Assembly (NCBI GenBank): GCA_021777765.1
Contig: JAJYDF010000030.1
Location: 1-45,860, forward strand
Length of the DNA stretch: 45,860 nucleotides
Direction of reading: 5' to 3'
Source: Pseudomonadota bacterium
GTDB taxonomy: Bacteria; Pseudomonadota; Gammaproteobacteria; DASZBR01
Shown: positions 32,969-42,839 of the stretch, one piece after another
Layout of the letters: each line of letters starts with the position of its first letter
Numbering within the stretch: position 1 is the first letter of the stretch
Notes under the pieces: model-generated
What the model was told of the DNA's origin: nothing
The model's database searches: none
What the model saw: the letters and a program-made list of their open reading frames with translations, nothing else
Translations under genes and position numbers: made by a program

Positions 32969-35900
32969 TTAATGCCGTCTATTAACTACCTGATTTTGAG
33001 AAGCAAGCTTAACACTATTCAAATCTATACCCAGCTTTTGCGCAAATGTTTCTACAGAATGATTAATCTTAAACATACAATCAATGCCAAATTCTGCAGC
33101 ATCCGTCAGTTCCACATCCAATCCTTTATCTTTTAATTTAATCAAATTTTCTTGGAAGAATGCTGTTCCTGGATTATTCTCAAAATAGATGGATTGAATA
33201 TTATCCCGAATGCTTTCGAAGACAAAATATTGACGATTAAATAGTGCTTTTAACTTTTCTACTATTTGATCTTTTACTAGAACTAATTCCTGAGCAGTAA
33301 ATCTTACTTCAACAGCAGCTTTTTTAAGTTGCGGTTCTGAAGACCAAAAAGTTGATTTATTTGCACTTGAAAAATCGAGCAGATCTTTTGGCGGTGGTGA
33401 AAATGCTGTTGGTGGCGCAACATAAGTACCTGACTGTTTTTGATAAGTATCTATAAATTGCGGCTCTGAAACTTGTAATTTTTTCAATGTTTCTGCAACT
33501 TTTTCCGCTATTGATCCCGCAAATGCATCTCTATCAATACTGACTTGACGATATTTTCCAGGTTTTCCCTTATATTCTGTATCTTCATTAATCAATTCAG
33601 CAGCAGCAGATGGAATTAACTTATTCAATGTATCGATAAATTGTTTTACTTTATCTAATGGCAAATCGAGATAAAGATCCATGCAAACCGTACCACTCAT
33701 TCTTTGTCCTTCAGCAATGGTAATAGGCGCAGATTTAACTTCTTCACTATATAAATTTACAAATTTTAATAAGGTTGCAACGATATAATTCGATTTACCA
33801 ATATCTAACTTATAAGGTGAACCTATTTGCCTATATTTATCGCAAATCTGTTCAAAAGTAGGAATACCCTTTCTGTTATTAATTGCGCATTGATAAGCTT
33901 TTACCGTACTGTGACTAGATAATAATTTATCAACCGCTTTTTTCCATTCAGGTAATAAATCTTCAATCATAATACCATATGGAATTCTAAATGCCGTTCC
34001 ACCATGCCTGCTGCTATAATGACTTTCAACCGTGCCTAGTCCAAATTGCTTATTGAGCGCATTTTTAAATTCATTAATATTGCCATCGCGCATTTTAAAT
34101 TCAACGATATAAAAATTATCATTAGCATCTTGCGATGGATAAAATTTACATAAAGTCATCAATGCACCATCGATGCCTGCTAATTTTAATAAACCATGTT
34201 CAAATATATCTGAGTTATTAAAAGTAATATTTGCATCTGATGCAGAACGAGGTAACTGAGATGTGATTTTAGTCACACAATCTTGCCACTTATAATTATT
34301 TAATATTTCTGAAGAATGAATTCTAGGAAATTGAATAGAATCGGGGCTGTTACCGTTACTTGCGGCATTTATATGATGTAGCCCTGTTTTTTCTTTCTTT
34401 AATAATTGAAATAACAAATTATTAAAAATACACTTTTTGCTGTCCCATACCGCACTAAGAGGTACAGTATAAATTTCTTGCAATAATTCACCATTTTTAC
34501 CTTTAATCTGAAATTCTAAAATGTCCTTAGTAAAATGATAATCATGAATATGAATATCAAGTTGATTTTCTAAATTGCTAGTTCTTAATTGAAGAGTCGC
34601 CCAATCTAAATTAAAACTGGCTAAAAGTGCAGGTATCGTTTGATATTGATTCAGCGGATAATAACCCCAGGAATATCTATATTGTTGTCCATCATGATAT
34701 CGAAAAACGAGCTGATATCCTGCACCTTCTTCACCAAAATATTTATTAATAAAAGGTAATGAGGTCGCATCACGACAATTTTTTGCATTGAATCTGATAC
34801 AAACCAGTTGCGCAGTTGTTCCACCTGATATGGGGTTATGAAACAACTTTTGTATTTCTTTTTCTAATAAATGGTGATATTGCCCAAATGGATTATTCTG
34901 CTGAGACATTAATTGTGCAGTAGCGATAACAGGAGCGCTACTAGCTGGTAAATTTACAGCTGCTGCAGGAGCAGATGCAACGGCTTGTACTTCACCACTT
35001 GCATTATTTTCAACAAATATTTGCTCTTGATTTAATTGAATTTTATTTTCATTTGCTGCACGCCGAATAGCTAAACGAATTCCTGCTCTAAATAATTCAA
35101 TTGAAGGCAACGGTTTATTATTAGCTTTATCTCTTTGCACTGTACTTTGATAAAAAGGGGAACTTTCATCTGCTGTCAAATAATCTTTTATAATTTTTAA
35201 TGCATTGTTAATTTCTGCATCACTGCTCAATGAATCATATTTTCCTTCTAGCAAATTATTTAAAGCTATTTTGAAAGTGTTTAATTTTTCTTGCGTTAAA
35301 TCTTCAACAATATTCGTAATATCATTTTCAATAAGCCCTTTTAAAGTAGTCAGCCATTCACCCGTCTCTTTCATAAGCAATTCTTGCAAATTATTTAATT
35401 TTTTTGCGACCTCGGCTGCTTTATTAGGCGATAATTGATGTTGGCTAACAATGGCATGTTTATTTTTTTCAATGATATTCGCCGCTTTAACTAATATTTC
35501 AGCTTTATTTTGATCAAACGCATGACCGGCTTTAGTGCTTAAAAATAATTGCAGACTTTGTTGTAATGACCATTCTTGTATATTTTGGCCATTAGCAACG
35601 GTATTTAGATAACAATTAATTAAACCCTGTAAAAATTGTTCAAAATTGGGTATTTCAGTCAGCAGTGATAAACCACGGTATACCATCGATTTATCAACTT
35701 TTACTCTTCCTTCACTGACATTGCGAATAAATTGTTGTTTTCGTTGCAATTCAAACCAAGATTTATAAATCTCATGCGCAACATCATCTGAATTCGCTAT
35801 TCTAGGACTGATGTATTTCTTTATGGCTTCTATAAGCGCTTCTTCATTAAATTTATTTCTTGCAACAACCTGTCCTTCACGTTGCGCAATAACATAAAGG

Positions 35901-36126
35901 ATTATTGCATTATTGATGAGATTAAAATCGACTTGTTCTTCATATCTTCTACCACCTTCCTCAACAGGGTCGGTATGGCTCAAGCGCTGATCGATAGCAT
36001 CAAATAAAAATACATCGATGAGCCCTTCTTTATTAAATAGTAAGGTTGGTCTTTATAAGGATTAAGTGGATGTGATAAATCTTGAATAGAATAAGCGGGT
36101 TTTAGCTTCGCTTTAGATGTTGGCAT
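32969..36126 (-). pseudogene. Giant effector-like protein gene with an apparent frameshift
   Basis: The main frame (32969-35983 from its first ATG) encodes about 1004 aa. The same frame reads on upstream as LLFNKEGLIDVFLFDAIDQRLSH before MSHTDPV is reached. The natural start is instead an ATG at 36126 with CGGAG just upstream, encoding MPTSKAKLKPAYSIQDLSHP...DQPYYL in another frame that stops at 35980. Joining them needs one base near 36025-36035. The protein is largely helical and hydrophilic, with a Pro/Ala/Ser-rich linker (about 335-360) and no signal peptide. I recognise no catalytic domain. Size, composition and the neighbouring ankyrin gene suggest a secreted Legionellales-type effector; that is inference. 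A sequencing error is the alternative to a real mutation. Confidence 0.6.
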
Positions 36127-36378
36127 GGTACAACTCCGAAATAGATAATATTTTAAATCATGCAAATTAACTTCATATCGGATAGTGATTTAAATTGCTT
36201 TAAATTCAGCTCTATCAAATAACTATTTGCTTTTTATAACTCAGTGTCTAACAGACATAAGCCGCTTGTGATTATCCAAGGGCCGCGTATATTAACATAG
36301 AATTCTTAATTAAAGATTAAGTGATTTAACTCTTCCTGAATTGTTAAAAAATGCCTTACGTTTTCCATTAAGCAATCA

Positions 36379-36471
36379 TAGGGTGGATTAGCGCTATGAG
36401 GAAATGATAATTGAGAAACAGATGGAATTAGCAAATTTATAATTAAGACACACTGGCGCGTAATCCACCAT
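36379..36471. repeat. MITE-like element, GGTGGATTA family, copy 2
   Basis: A 93-bp relative of 31802-31893 with the same termini (TAGGGTGGATTAGCGC and GGCGCGTAATCCACCAT). The interior is diverged but alignable. The rest of 36166-36568 shows no gene; the region nearest 36126 should contain the promoter of the effector-like gene. Confidence 0.8.
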
Positions 36472-36568
36472 TTCATTTTAATGAAGAGCGAAACCCGGGA
36501 TACAACATAAATCCCGGATACAAATGAATTTAAGAGTTATTTGTAATGATTGAGGTCACCATCTTTTC

Positions 36569-36694
36569 TTAACTTGTTTGATTCCATAAATAATGTTCAC
36601 TACTAGGATTAACTATTTTTATAGATGTTGTTTCACAGGCGGTTAATACGCTTGATAACAAGATAATTAGGATAATAAGTGCTTTGTTTCTCAT
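36569..36694 (-). CDS. Small lipoprotein, 41 aa
   Basis: A short gene with GAGAGGGACTTC before the ATG and 41 codons. It has a clear type II signal: MRNKALIILIILLSSVLTAC, with lipobox L-T-A-C and Cys20 as the lipidated residue. The mature part is only 22 residues (CETTSIKIVNPSS...). Size and layout are like entericidin-type or other minute lipoproteins of the envelope. No family is recognised. It stands alone between the effector-like gene and the SGNH hydrolase. Confidence 0.65.
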   Translation of the reverse strand: MRNKALIILIILLSSVLTACETTSIKIVNPSSEHYLWNQTS

Positions 36695-36800
36695 GAAGTC
36701 CCTCTCTTCTTTTGACTTTATGTCTGTAATTCCAGTTACATGGTGAATTAATATTCGGTAAAGTAGTAGTGATTTTTTAATTTTGTCATACTTTTAAATC

Positions 36801-36844
36801 ACCCTCATCTGCCTTCGGCACCCTGTCCCGAAAGCGGGAGAAGG
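36801..36844. repeat. REP-like hairpin element (degenerate)
   Basis: ACCCTCATCTGCCTTCGGCA followed by CCCTGTCCCGAAAGCGGGAGAAGG, the same layout as 17817-17860 but with the main hairpin partly eroded. The surrounding 36695-36926 contains no gene. Confidence 0.65.
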
Positions 36845-36926
36845 AATAAAAGACAGTAATAAAATTGTTGAGGCAAAAGACTACCGCAATATTGTTACTA
36901 ATTCAAACATTTATGGAGATACATGG

Positions 36927-37580
36927 ATGAAAAACATCTTAAACTATGGCGCTTCAAATACGTGGGGTTTTATACCTGGCTCATATGATGTCGCAGCACA
37001 GTTAGCATTACGTTATTTACCCCATGAAAGATGGGCAGGCGTATTACAAAACGAATTAGGTGCTGATTATCATATCATTGAAGAAGGATTAAATGGCCGC
37101 ACCACCCAATTTGATGATATAGAAAATAATAAGCCTTATCGTAATGGTTTGTCACAATTGACTGTAACGCTCGAATCACATTATCCGCTCGATTTAATTA
37201 TTTTTATGTTGGGCACCAATGATACCAAAATTCAATTCCAACAATCTGCTGAACAAATTGCTGAAGGGATGAGAAAATTAGTACAAGTTGTTAAAAATAG
37301 TAATAAAGGCCCTCGTGGTAATGCCCCTAAAATATTAATTATTGCGCCACAACCGATGATTGATATCCGTGAGATCAATATGCAATTTGATCAACAATCT
37401 GTTGCCAAATCTGAAGCATTAGCTAAATATTATGAAATCGTTGCAAATCAAGAAAAATGCGAATTTTTAGATGCGGGGTTATACGTAAAATCCAGCATGG
37501 TTGATGGTGTACATCTTGAAAAAGCAGCGCTTCAAACATTAGGAAAGATTGTCGCTCAAAAAATAAGAACGATTTTTTAA
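36927..37580 (+). CDS. SGNH/GDSL-family hydrolase (arylesterase-like)
   Basis: A 217-aa serine esterase with the SGNH fold. Block I is ILNYGASNTWGF (Ser at about residue 10), block II EEGLNGRTT (Gly/Asn), block III IFMLGTNDTK (Asn) and block V SSMVDGVHLEKAA (Asp-x-x-His). The set matches arylesterase/acyltransferase-like bacterial members. Oddity: the usual G-D-S of block I is G-A-S, although the nucleophile Ser is kept. No signal peptide, so probably cytoplasmic. GGAG lies upstream of the start. The substrate is unknown. Confidence 0.85.
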   Translation: MKNILNYGASNTWGFIPGSYDVAAQLALRYLPHERWAGVLQNELGADYHIIEEGLNGRTTQFDDIENNKPYRNGLSQLTVTLESHYPLDLIIFMLGTNDTKIQFQQSAEQIAEGMRKLVQVVKNSNKGPRGNAPKILIIAPQPMIDIREINMQFDQQSVAKSEALAKYYEIVANQEKCEFLDAGLYVKSSMVDGVHLEKAALQTLGKIVAQKIRTIF

Positions 37581-37616
37581 GTAAAAAATGTTATAATGTT
37601 CCACCGAATATAGAAT

Positions 37617-37805
37617 GTAGCCTGGGTGAAGCAAATGATTATTTTGTTTATATCTCGTCATAAAAACATATGGTAGATAAAATTTTAGACTAAAGCGTAA
37701 CCCGGGAATTATAGTTCCCGGGTTACGCCGTATGCTAAACTTTATTGCAATTAATTTATATTATGTAACTCTTTTCATTAACTTCATTTGCTCCACCCAG
37801 GCTAC
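37617..37805. repeat. MITE-like element, GTAGCCTGG family, copy 2
   Basis: A 189-bp element with termini GTAGCCTGGGTGAAGCAAAT and the near reverse complement CATTTGCTCCACCCAGGCTAC. Its centre holds a perfect 14-bp stem (GCGTAACCCGGGAA at 37695-37708 and its complement at 37715-37728). It shares its ends with 22945-23143. Confidence 0.8.
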
Positions 37806-37858
37806 GCTCAACCACGATCTACGATTGATCACAAATAAATATTATTACAGGTGAAAAT

Positions 37859-40800
37859 ATGCAACCCGCCGAATTATTAAATTTAACCATCACCAAAAAA
37901 ATGCTTGATGATATTTTATTATTATTAAAAAAAGAATACGGAATAAAAGTGACAGAAGAATTGATACAGACGCATATTAATAAAGAAAATCTCCCAAATG
38001 TAATTTCAGCAGATGCTACTCACTATCAAGAAATTATAAAGCGCATTACAAAAACAATAGCTAATGATTTTGATATCGCGATGAAAGATTTAGCAGTGAC
38101 ATTTGGGCTTGCTGAAATCAAAAAAATAATTACAAAACAGCAAACCAACACCCCTGAGCAGAAAGTCATTTTATTAATCCTCAATAATGAGCATAGTTTC
38201 AAGTTATTATCTGATTTTTTTAAACGAAAAGTCGCCGATAAACAACATTACGTGATGACATCGATCTATGATTCATTTGATTTAGATAATTTGGATCATC
38301 CCCTGCCAGACGGAAGAATTGATCAGCGTAGAATGGGTCTAAAACCACGCGTTGTGCAAGAGCAAGGATGTGTAGATGCCGATCTATTACTTTTACAAAT
38401 TCTCAAAGCAAAACTACAACAATTAAATGAACTTTTGCATGGGTTAAAACAAATTGGCGCCGCGGATTTATTAAAAAACTATCGTAATTTATTATTCAGT
38501 GAATCCATTGAACTTTCAGCTGAAATGAGAAGATTTTTGCGTGATTGTTATCAAGAAATACTCTTCCAATTAGATAAATTAGAACAAAGCAAAAGTAATC
38601 CACTGATTGCAAATATTCCCTCCATTGCACAATGTGAAATAAGTGGCCTCAGTATTTCTAAAGATGAATCACGTGTTGCATACTACCTTACCTACCAACT
38701 TAAATCTCAGCAGTTATATTATCGCAAATTAAGGCGGGACTTATTTACCAATATCAATACTATGGAAGCAATCAACGATTTAAAAACTTGTCTCGTCGCA
38801 GATGCAAGATTAGTATTCTGTAATAGGCCAGGGGTGACATTTAAAACAGAACAACAAATCGCGCAAGCCAAACAGTTACAAGACAATTTATTCGATCAGA
38901 AATTCAAAGCAATTATCGAATCAAATGATATCATGCAATTGCGTGAATTTTTATTGGCCCTTGCTGAAGGCAATAAAATAGATTTTCAAAAAATTCTCGC
39001 GGATCTTGAATTAACATTTATTTGCGAATTATTTAAAACAAATCCTTTAGATATTGCCAGTATTCATGAATTCAATACTGACCTTGCAGATTATGGTGTA
39101 GAATTTCGATTACTTGACATCTGTAAAATACTAAGTCAACAAGATACCTGGATAAATTTTCTTCACAATTTATTACATCAATATAAATTGCCCAATGCGT
39201 TACTCAAATCATTGCTGAATATCGGTTATGATTTAATTCAGACTAGCCAACCTGGTATCAAAAAACGTACAAGCCAAAGTGAATTTAATTTAAAACTAAC
39301 ACAAACTTTACGCAGTGTGAACAGTGTTTATACAGCAGCTTTTATGCCACAACCCATATCAAAACGCACTACATTGGGCATGCAAATATTTAATATTAAA
39401 TCGATGTCACCACAACAGGTGCGCGAGCGATTACAAATTTTAATTGATGCGGGATGTTCAATGAATGATCATCTGCCTATTTCAAATACGATGGCACACA
39501 CCTTTGTTGTATATGAACGTGAAGATTTACTATATACATTACTCGACTTTAATGACAATTTAGCTAATGAAAATAAAATAAATCTTAATAGTGTTAATAC
39601 AGAACAAAATTCAGCCTTTCCCGATGGGAGATCACCATTGCATTTAGCAGTACAAACATTTGCTTCTTTAGCAATTATTGATCGATTATTGAAGGCCGGT
39701 GCAAATCTTAATATCCAAGATATCTATGGCGCAACACCACTCCATTATGCTGTTCTGTTAGGCAGAGTAGGTATTATTATTCATTTAATTAATGCAGGAG
39801 CGTCATTAGATATTCCTGATAACAAAGGCAATAAACCATTTGATTATTTAGATGAACGCAAAGTTATTACTGCATTTAATTTTGACCTCCAAGCTGATGA
39901 AAATGTGATTAAAAAAATGGGACACTTAACTTCTATGAAATACGAACGTAGAAGCGTAGGTGCAATACAGAACTATTTATTGGTGTCTCCTGAAAGTCAT
40001 GAATACTTTTGGAAAGAACCCACCACAGGCATGGCGGGTGATATGGATACCAAACTCATGTTTCCCACTATGCGTACTCATTATTTCGACGCAAAGCTAA
40101 ATGAAACGCCTACTATAAAGATATTACATGATGAAATGAAAAAAAATGAATGTACTCCATCTGATATCGCCTTCATCAATAAACAAATTGCTGACCTAGA
40201 TGATGAAATCTTGTTTGATCATATTTGCTCAGAAAGAAAACGCTTACAAGAATTAACTCTGTTAACAAAAGGTGATGTATCAATATTGGTTAATTTATTA
40301 AAACAAGAATATGAATTACACACACAAATTGCTGCTCAACTTAAGCAACTCAAAGAAGCGGACAATAAATCCATTCAAATTAATCATAACAATATTTTTC
40401 AAATGACTTTAATGCGTGTTGCAGGTAAATATCAAATTCAAATAAAAATTATTAATAAAGGTGAAGTTAATATCGATCATTTAAAACTATACTGCAAATA
40501 TCCTTATTTAATTGACCCAAATGGACAAGTCACTTTTGCAGGCATGTCACTGAGTAAAATATTTAATATTTGGAGTGCAATGATACTTTCTTGTAAAATG
40601 AATAATCAGCTTATAGCTGTTAAACAAATGCAATCCACATCAGAAGAAACTACAACACATACAACGCAGCCCAATCTCATTACACCATTATCGCCACCGT
40701 CGGCTCCTTCACATGAGGAGGCATTGTCAATTGCAGCACCCAAACAAAGTACTAAATCATTACAGCAGACAATTCCTTCGCCACAAGCAAGTCAACCTTT

Positions 40801-41764
40801 TTCTTTAACGGGTAATGCTGCCGATGATTCTTTAAGCACTTTCTTGCAAACATTTTCACAATTCAATATTACTAAAGGATCATCTGCACGAATGGATGTT
40901 GGTGGTTTTGAACTTTATTTCCACAATATCAAAACCGAAGATAGAAAATTATGGGAAGAGCTGATCCGATATGGAGATAAAGAATCTATTGAAAATGTAC
41001 TGCGTGCAAATAAAACATATTTATTAACAACCGTCATCGGAGATCCGCATAATCCGATGGTCGCTTTACTCAAACAAAATGAATGCAGTTTTGGCAACAC
41101 GATATTACATAACAGAATGATCCAAAGCCATGATCAAAGTGTCATTGATTTACGGAACGCTGATAATGAAACAACTAATCTTTTAAAAAGTGGCCAAAGT
41201 GGTGCAAAATATATACTGTCGTATTATGAACAGCTACAAACAAAGATAAAAACTGATTCCCCCATAATAGCAGCAAAAAAACGGTGTGAAATTGATACAG
41301 CAATATCAATGAAGGATATTGAAAATAAAACCCCATTATTATTAGCACTCAAAAATATTAATGTATCCTATGCTTTACGATTAATTAATTTAGATGAAAA
41401 TAAATTAACACTTGAATGCGCTGATAAAAAAGAAATGCGCACACCTTTACATATTGCTTGCATTTTAGGGCTTACTAAAGTTGTGGATAAATTACTTTCA
41501 TTACAAGTTAATCGAAGTGCTCTTGATTGTGACGGCCATATGCCATTTTACTATTTAAAGTGCTCTCCCGCTGAAAAACTACAAAATATTCGCAAGGTAC
41601 TTTTGTCAATTAATTTTTTTGCGGGTAAATATTTTAAAGAATCTGATATTGACTGTGTATGCAATGAATTATTACAACATAATAATTCATTGGAAAAAGA
41701 GCTTGCCAACTTGGTGAAAAAGTATATAGCACAGCAAATGGCTCCCACATCGAGATTACATTAA
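37859..41764 (+). CDS. Large ankyrin-repeat protein, putative effector
   Basis: A 1301-aa protein without signal peptide or clear membrane spans. Two ankyrin clusters are visible: about residues 590-665 (GRSPLHLAVQTFAS...LLKAGANLNIQD, then GATPLHYAVLLGRVG...LINAGASLDIPD) and about 1190-1235 (MRTPLHIACILGLTKVVDKLL). A Ser/Thr/Pro-rich linker (about 925-985) separates an N-terminal helical region from the C-terminal part. Asn/Lys/Gln-rich composition and these repeats are typical of proteins that host-associated Legionellales deliver into eukaryotic cells. The secretion route is not shown; no Dot/Icm genes lie in the window. It begins after AGGTGAAAAT and 54 bp after a MITE. No enzymatic domain is recognised. 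Confidence 0.8.
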   Translation: MQPAELLNLTITKKMLDDILLLLKKEYGIKVTEELIQTHINKENLPNVISADATHYQEIIKRITKTIANDFDIAMKDLAVTFGLAEIKKIITKQQTNTPEQKVILLILNNEHSFKLLSDFFKRKVADKQHYVMTSIYDSFDLDNLDHPLPDGRIDQRRMGLKPRVVQEQGCVDADLLLLQILKAKLQQLNELLHGLKQIGAADLLKNYRNLLFSESIELSAEMRRFLRDCYQEILFQLDKLEQSKSNPLIANIPSIAQCEISGLSISKDESRVAYYLTYQLKSQQLYYRKLRRDLFTNINTMEAINDLKTCLVADARLVFCNRPGVTFKTEQQIAQAKQLQDNLFDQKFKAIIESNDIMQLREFLLALAEGNKIDFQKILADLELTFICELFKTNPLDIASIHEFNTDLADYGVEFRLLDICKILSQQDTWINFLHNLLHQYKLPNALLKSLLNIGYDLIQTSQPGIKKRTSQSEFNLKLTQTLRSVNSVYTAAFMPQPISKRTTLGMQIFNIKSMSPQQVRERLQILIDAGCSMNDHLPISNTMAHTFVVYEREDLLYTLLDFNDNLANENKINLNSVNTEQNSAFPDGRSPLHLAVQTFASLAIIDRLLKAGANLNIQDIYGATPLHYAVLLGRVGIIIHLINAGASLDIPDNKGNKPFDYLDERKVITAFNFDLQADENVIKKMGHLTSMKYERRSVGAIQNYLLVSPESHEYFWKEPTTGMAGDMDTKLMFPTMRTHYFDAKLNETPTIKILHDEMKKNECTPSDIAFINKQIADLDDEILFDHICSERKRLQELTLLTKGDVSILVNLLKQEYELHTQIAAQLKQLKEADNKSIQINHNNIFQMTLMRVAGKYQIQIKIINKGEVNIDHLKLYCKYPYLIDPNGQVTFAGMSLSKIFNIWSAMILSCKMNNQLIAVKQMQSTSEETTTHTTQPNLITPLSPPSAPSHEEALSIAAPKQSTKSLQQTIPSPQASQPFSLTGNAADDSLSTFLQTFSQFNITKGSSARMDVGGFELYFHNIKTEDRKLWEELIRYGDKESIENVLRANKTYLLTTVIGDPHNPMVALLKQNECSFGNTILHNRMIQSHDQSVIDLRNADNETTNLLKSGQSGAKYILSYYEQLQTKIKTDSPIIAAKKRCEIDTAISMKDIENKTPLLLALKNINVSYALRLINLDENKLTLECADKKEMRTPLHIACILGLTKVVDKLLSLQVNRSALDCDGHMPFYYLKCSPAEKLQNIRKVLLSINFFAGKYFKESDIDCVCNELLQHNNSLEKELANLVKKYIAQQMAPTSRLH

Positions 41765-41789
41765 ATGAATTATTGAGATGTTAAAATTC

Positions 41790-41955
41790 CCGACGCAATT
41801 ATGAGCAAATTCGATGAAATATCAGCGGGAATCTAATGCAATAATTATCACTTGCACTTTTAAGATCAAAATAATACTTCGATTATTACTTTGTTATAGA
41901 TTCCCGCTTGATGATTTTGAAAACTTATTGATAACTTTCCCGGGTGGGAATGACA
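41790..41955. repeat. MITE-like element, GCGGGAATCT family
   Basis: Between the ankyrin gene and the convergent GNAT gene. A 12-bp inverted repeat AGCGGGAATCTA (41824-41835) / TAGATTCCCGCT (41897-41908) lies within flanks ATTCCCGACG... and ...CCCGGGTGGGAATGAC. It resembles dispersed GGGAATGAC-ended repeats of gammaproteobacteria. It could also terminate both genes. Confidence 0.5.
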
Positions 41956-41960
41956 ACCTT

Positions 41961-42686
41961 TTAACTTAACCAAAAATGATAAAAATTCTCTATTTTTTCT
42001 ATAGAATAACCGCATTTTTCATATAAAGCGCAAGCCGGTAAATTACTTTGTTGTGTGACAACCTGTCCCCATTGATATTCTTGCTTTAAACACCAAGCTT
42101 GTGCAGCTATAACTAATTTAGTGCCTAATTGTTGACCATGAAATTGTGGATTGACAGATAATAATCCAATATCACCGCGCTGATTTTTTTCACCTAATGT
42201 CACCATGGCGATATTTTTTTGCTGTTTTTTAATAACCAATACTTCTTGCGCAATACGATGATGTGTTGAATTAATCATCCACAATTGATATACCTTTTTA
42301 AATTGTTCATCTGTTATGCGAGGGTCTGTTTTAAATCGAGAATATAATCCAGCTAGATAACCTAATTCCAATAAATCATTATCAGGATCAGCTATTGGGC
42401 AGGATTCTATTTGCGAATCAATTTCTGGTGTGTGTTTTAATTGCGTTAAATCGCATAAGTAAGTCATTTTATGATCAGCTAAAAATCCATTAGCATTTTG
42501 CGCAGCTTTTTGGGAAATCGCATCTTGGCTATCTGATACCCAATAAACTAATTTAATTTGCTGTGATCGCAGGTCATTTAATAGGCGATTTAAATCTTCG
42601 GTGGATAATCGTTCAGGAACTATTTTTGCAACAGGGAATCCAAATACCTCGCTATCCCAGGATAAAATTTGATATTGCTGAATCAT
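41961..42686 (-). CDS. GNAT N-acetyltransferase, WecD/FdtC-like
   Basis: A 241-aa acetyltransferase. The N-terminal sequence ILSWDSEVFGFPVAKI matches the L-x-W-D-S-x-x-F-G-F opening of the WecD-like group, which acetylates amino-deoxy sugars on nucleotide carriers. The C-terminal GNAT core has GLLSVNPQFHGQQLGTKLVIAA (acetyl-CoA binding Q-x-x-G-x-G/L region) and NLPACALYEKCGYS. It is divergent from the stand-alone arnA gene, 153 bp away across REP hairpins. A role in modifying a surface amino sugar fits the context, but the substrate is unknown. Confidence 0.8.
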   Translation of the reverse strand: MIQQYQILSWDSEVFGFPVAKIVPERLSTEDLNRLLNDLRSQQIKLVYWVSDSQDAISQKAAQNANGFLADHKMTYLCDLTQLKHTPEIDSQIESCPIADPDNDLLELGYLAGLYSRFKTDPRITDEQFKKVYQLWMINSTHHRIAQEVLVIKKQQKNIAMVTLGEKNQRGDIGLLSVNPQFHGQQLGTKLVIAAQAWCLKQEYQWGQVVTQQSNLPACALYEKCGYSIEKIENFYHFWLS

Positions 42687-42740
42687 TAGGTGTTTTCCTT
42701 TGTCGATTTATAGTAATATTTGCGATTTGGCGAATTCTTT

Positions 42741-42797
42741 CCTTCTCCCGCTTGCGGGAGAAGGTGCCTTCGGCACCTTCTCCCCTTCGGGGAGAAA
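42741..42797. repeat. REP-like triple hairpin
   Basis: Three adjoining palindromes: CCTTCTCCCGC/GCGGGAGAAGG, GTGCC-TTC-GGCAC and CTCCCC-TTC-GGGGAG. This is the most complete copy of the repeat family in the window. It lies between the divergent GNAT and arnA genes. Confidence 0.8.
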
Positions 42798-42839
42798 GAA
42801 AAAAAACATACTGAATAATTTATATATAGAGATCTCTTC

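Noticed and set aside
41551..41748. A 65-codon minus-strand frame in the ankyrin gene
   Set aside because: It is antisense to a continuous 1301-codon frame and has no supporting signals.
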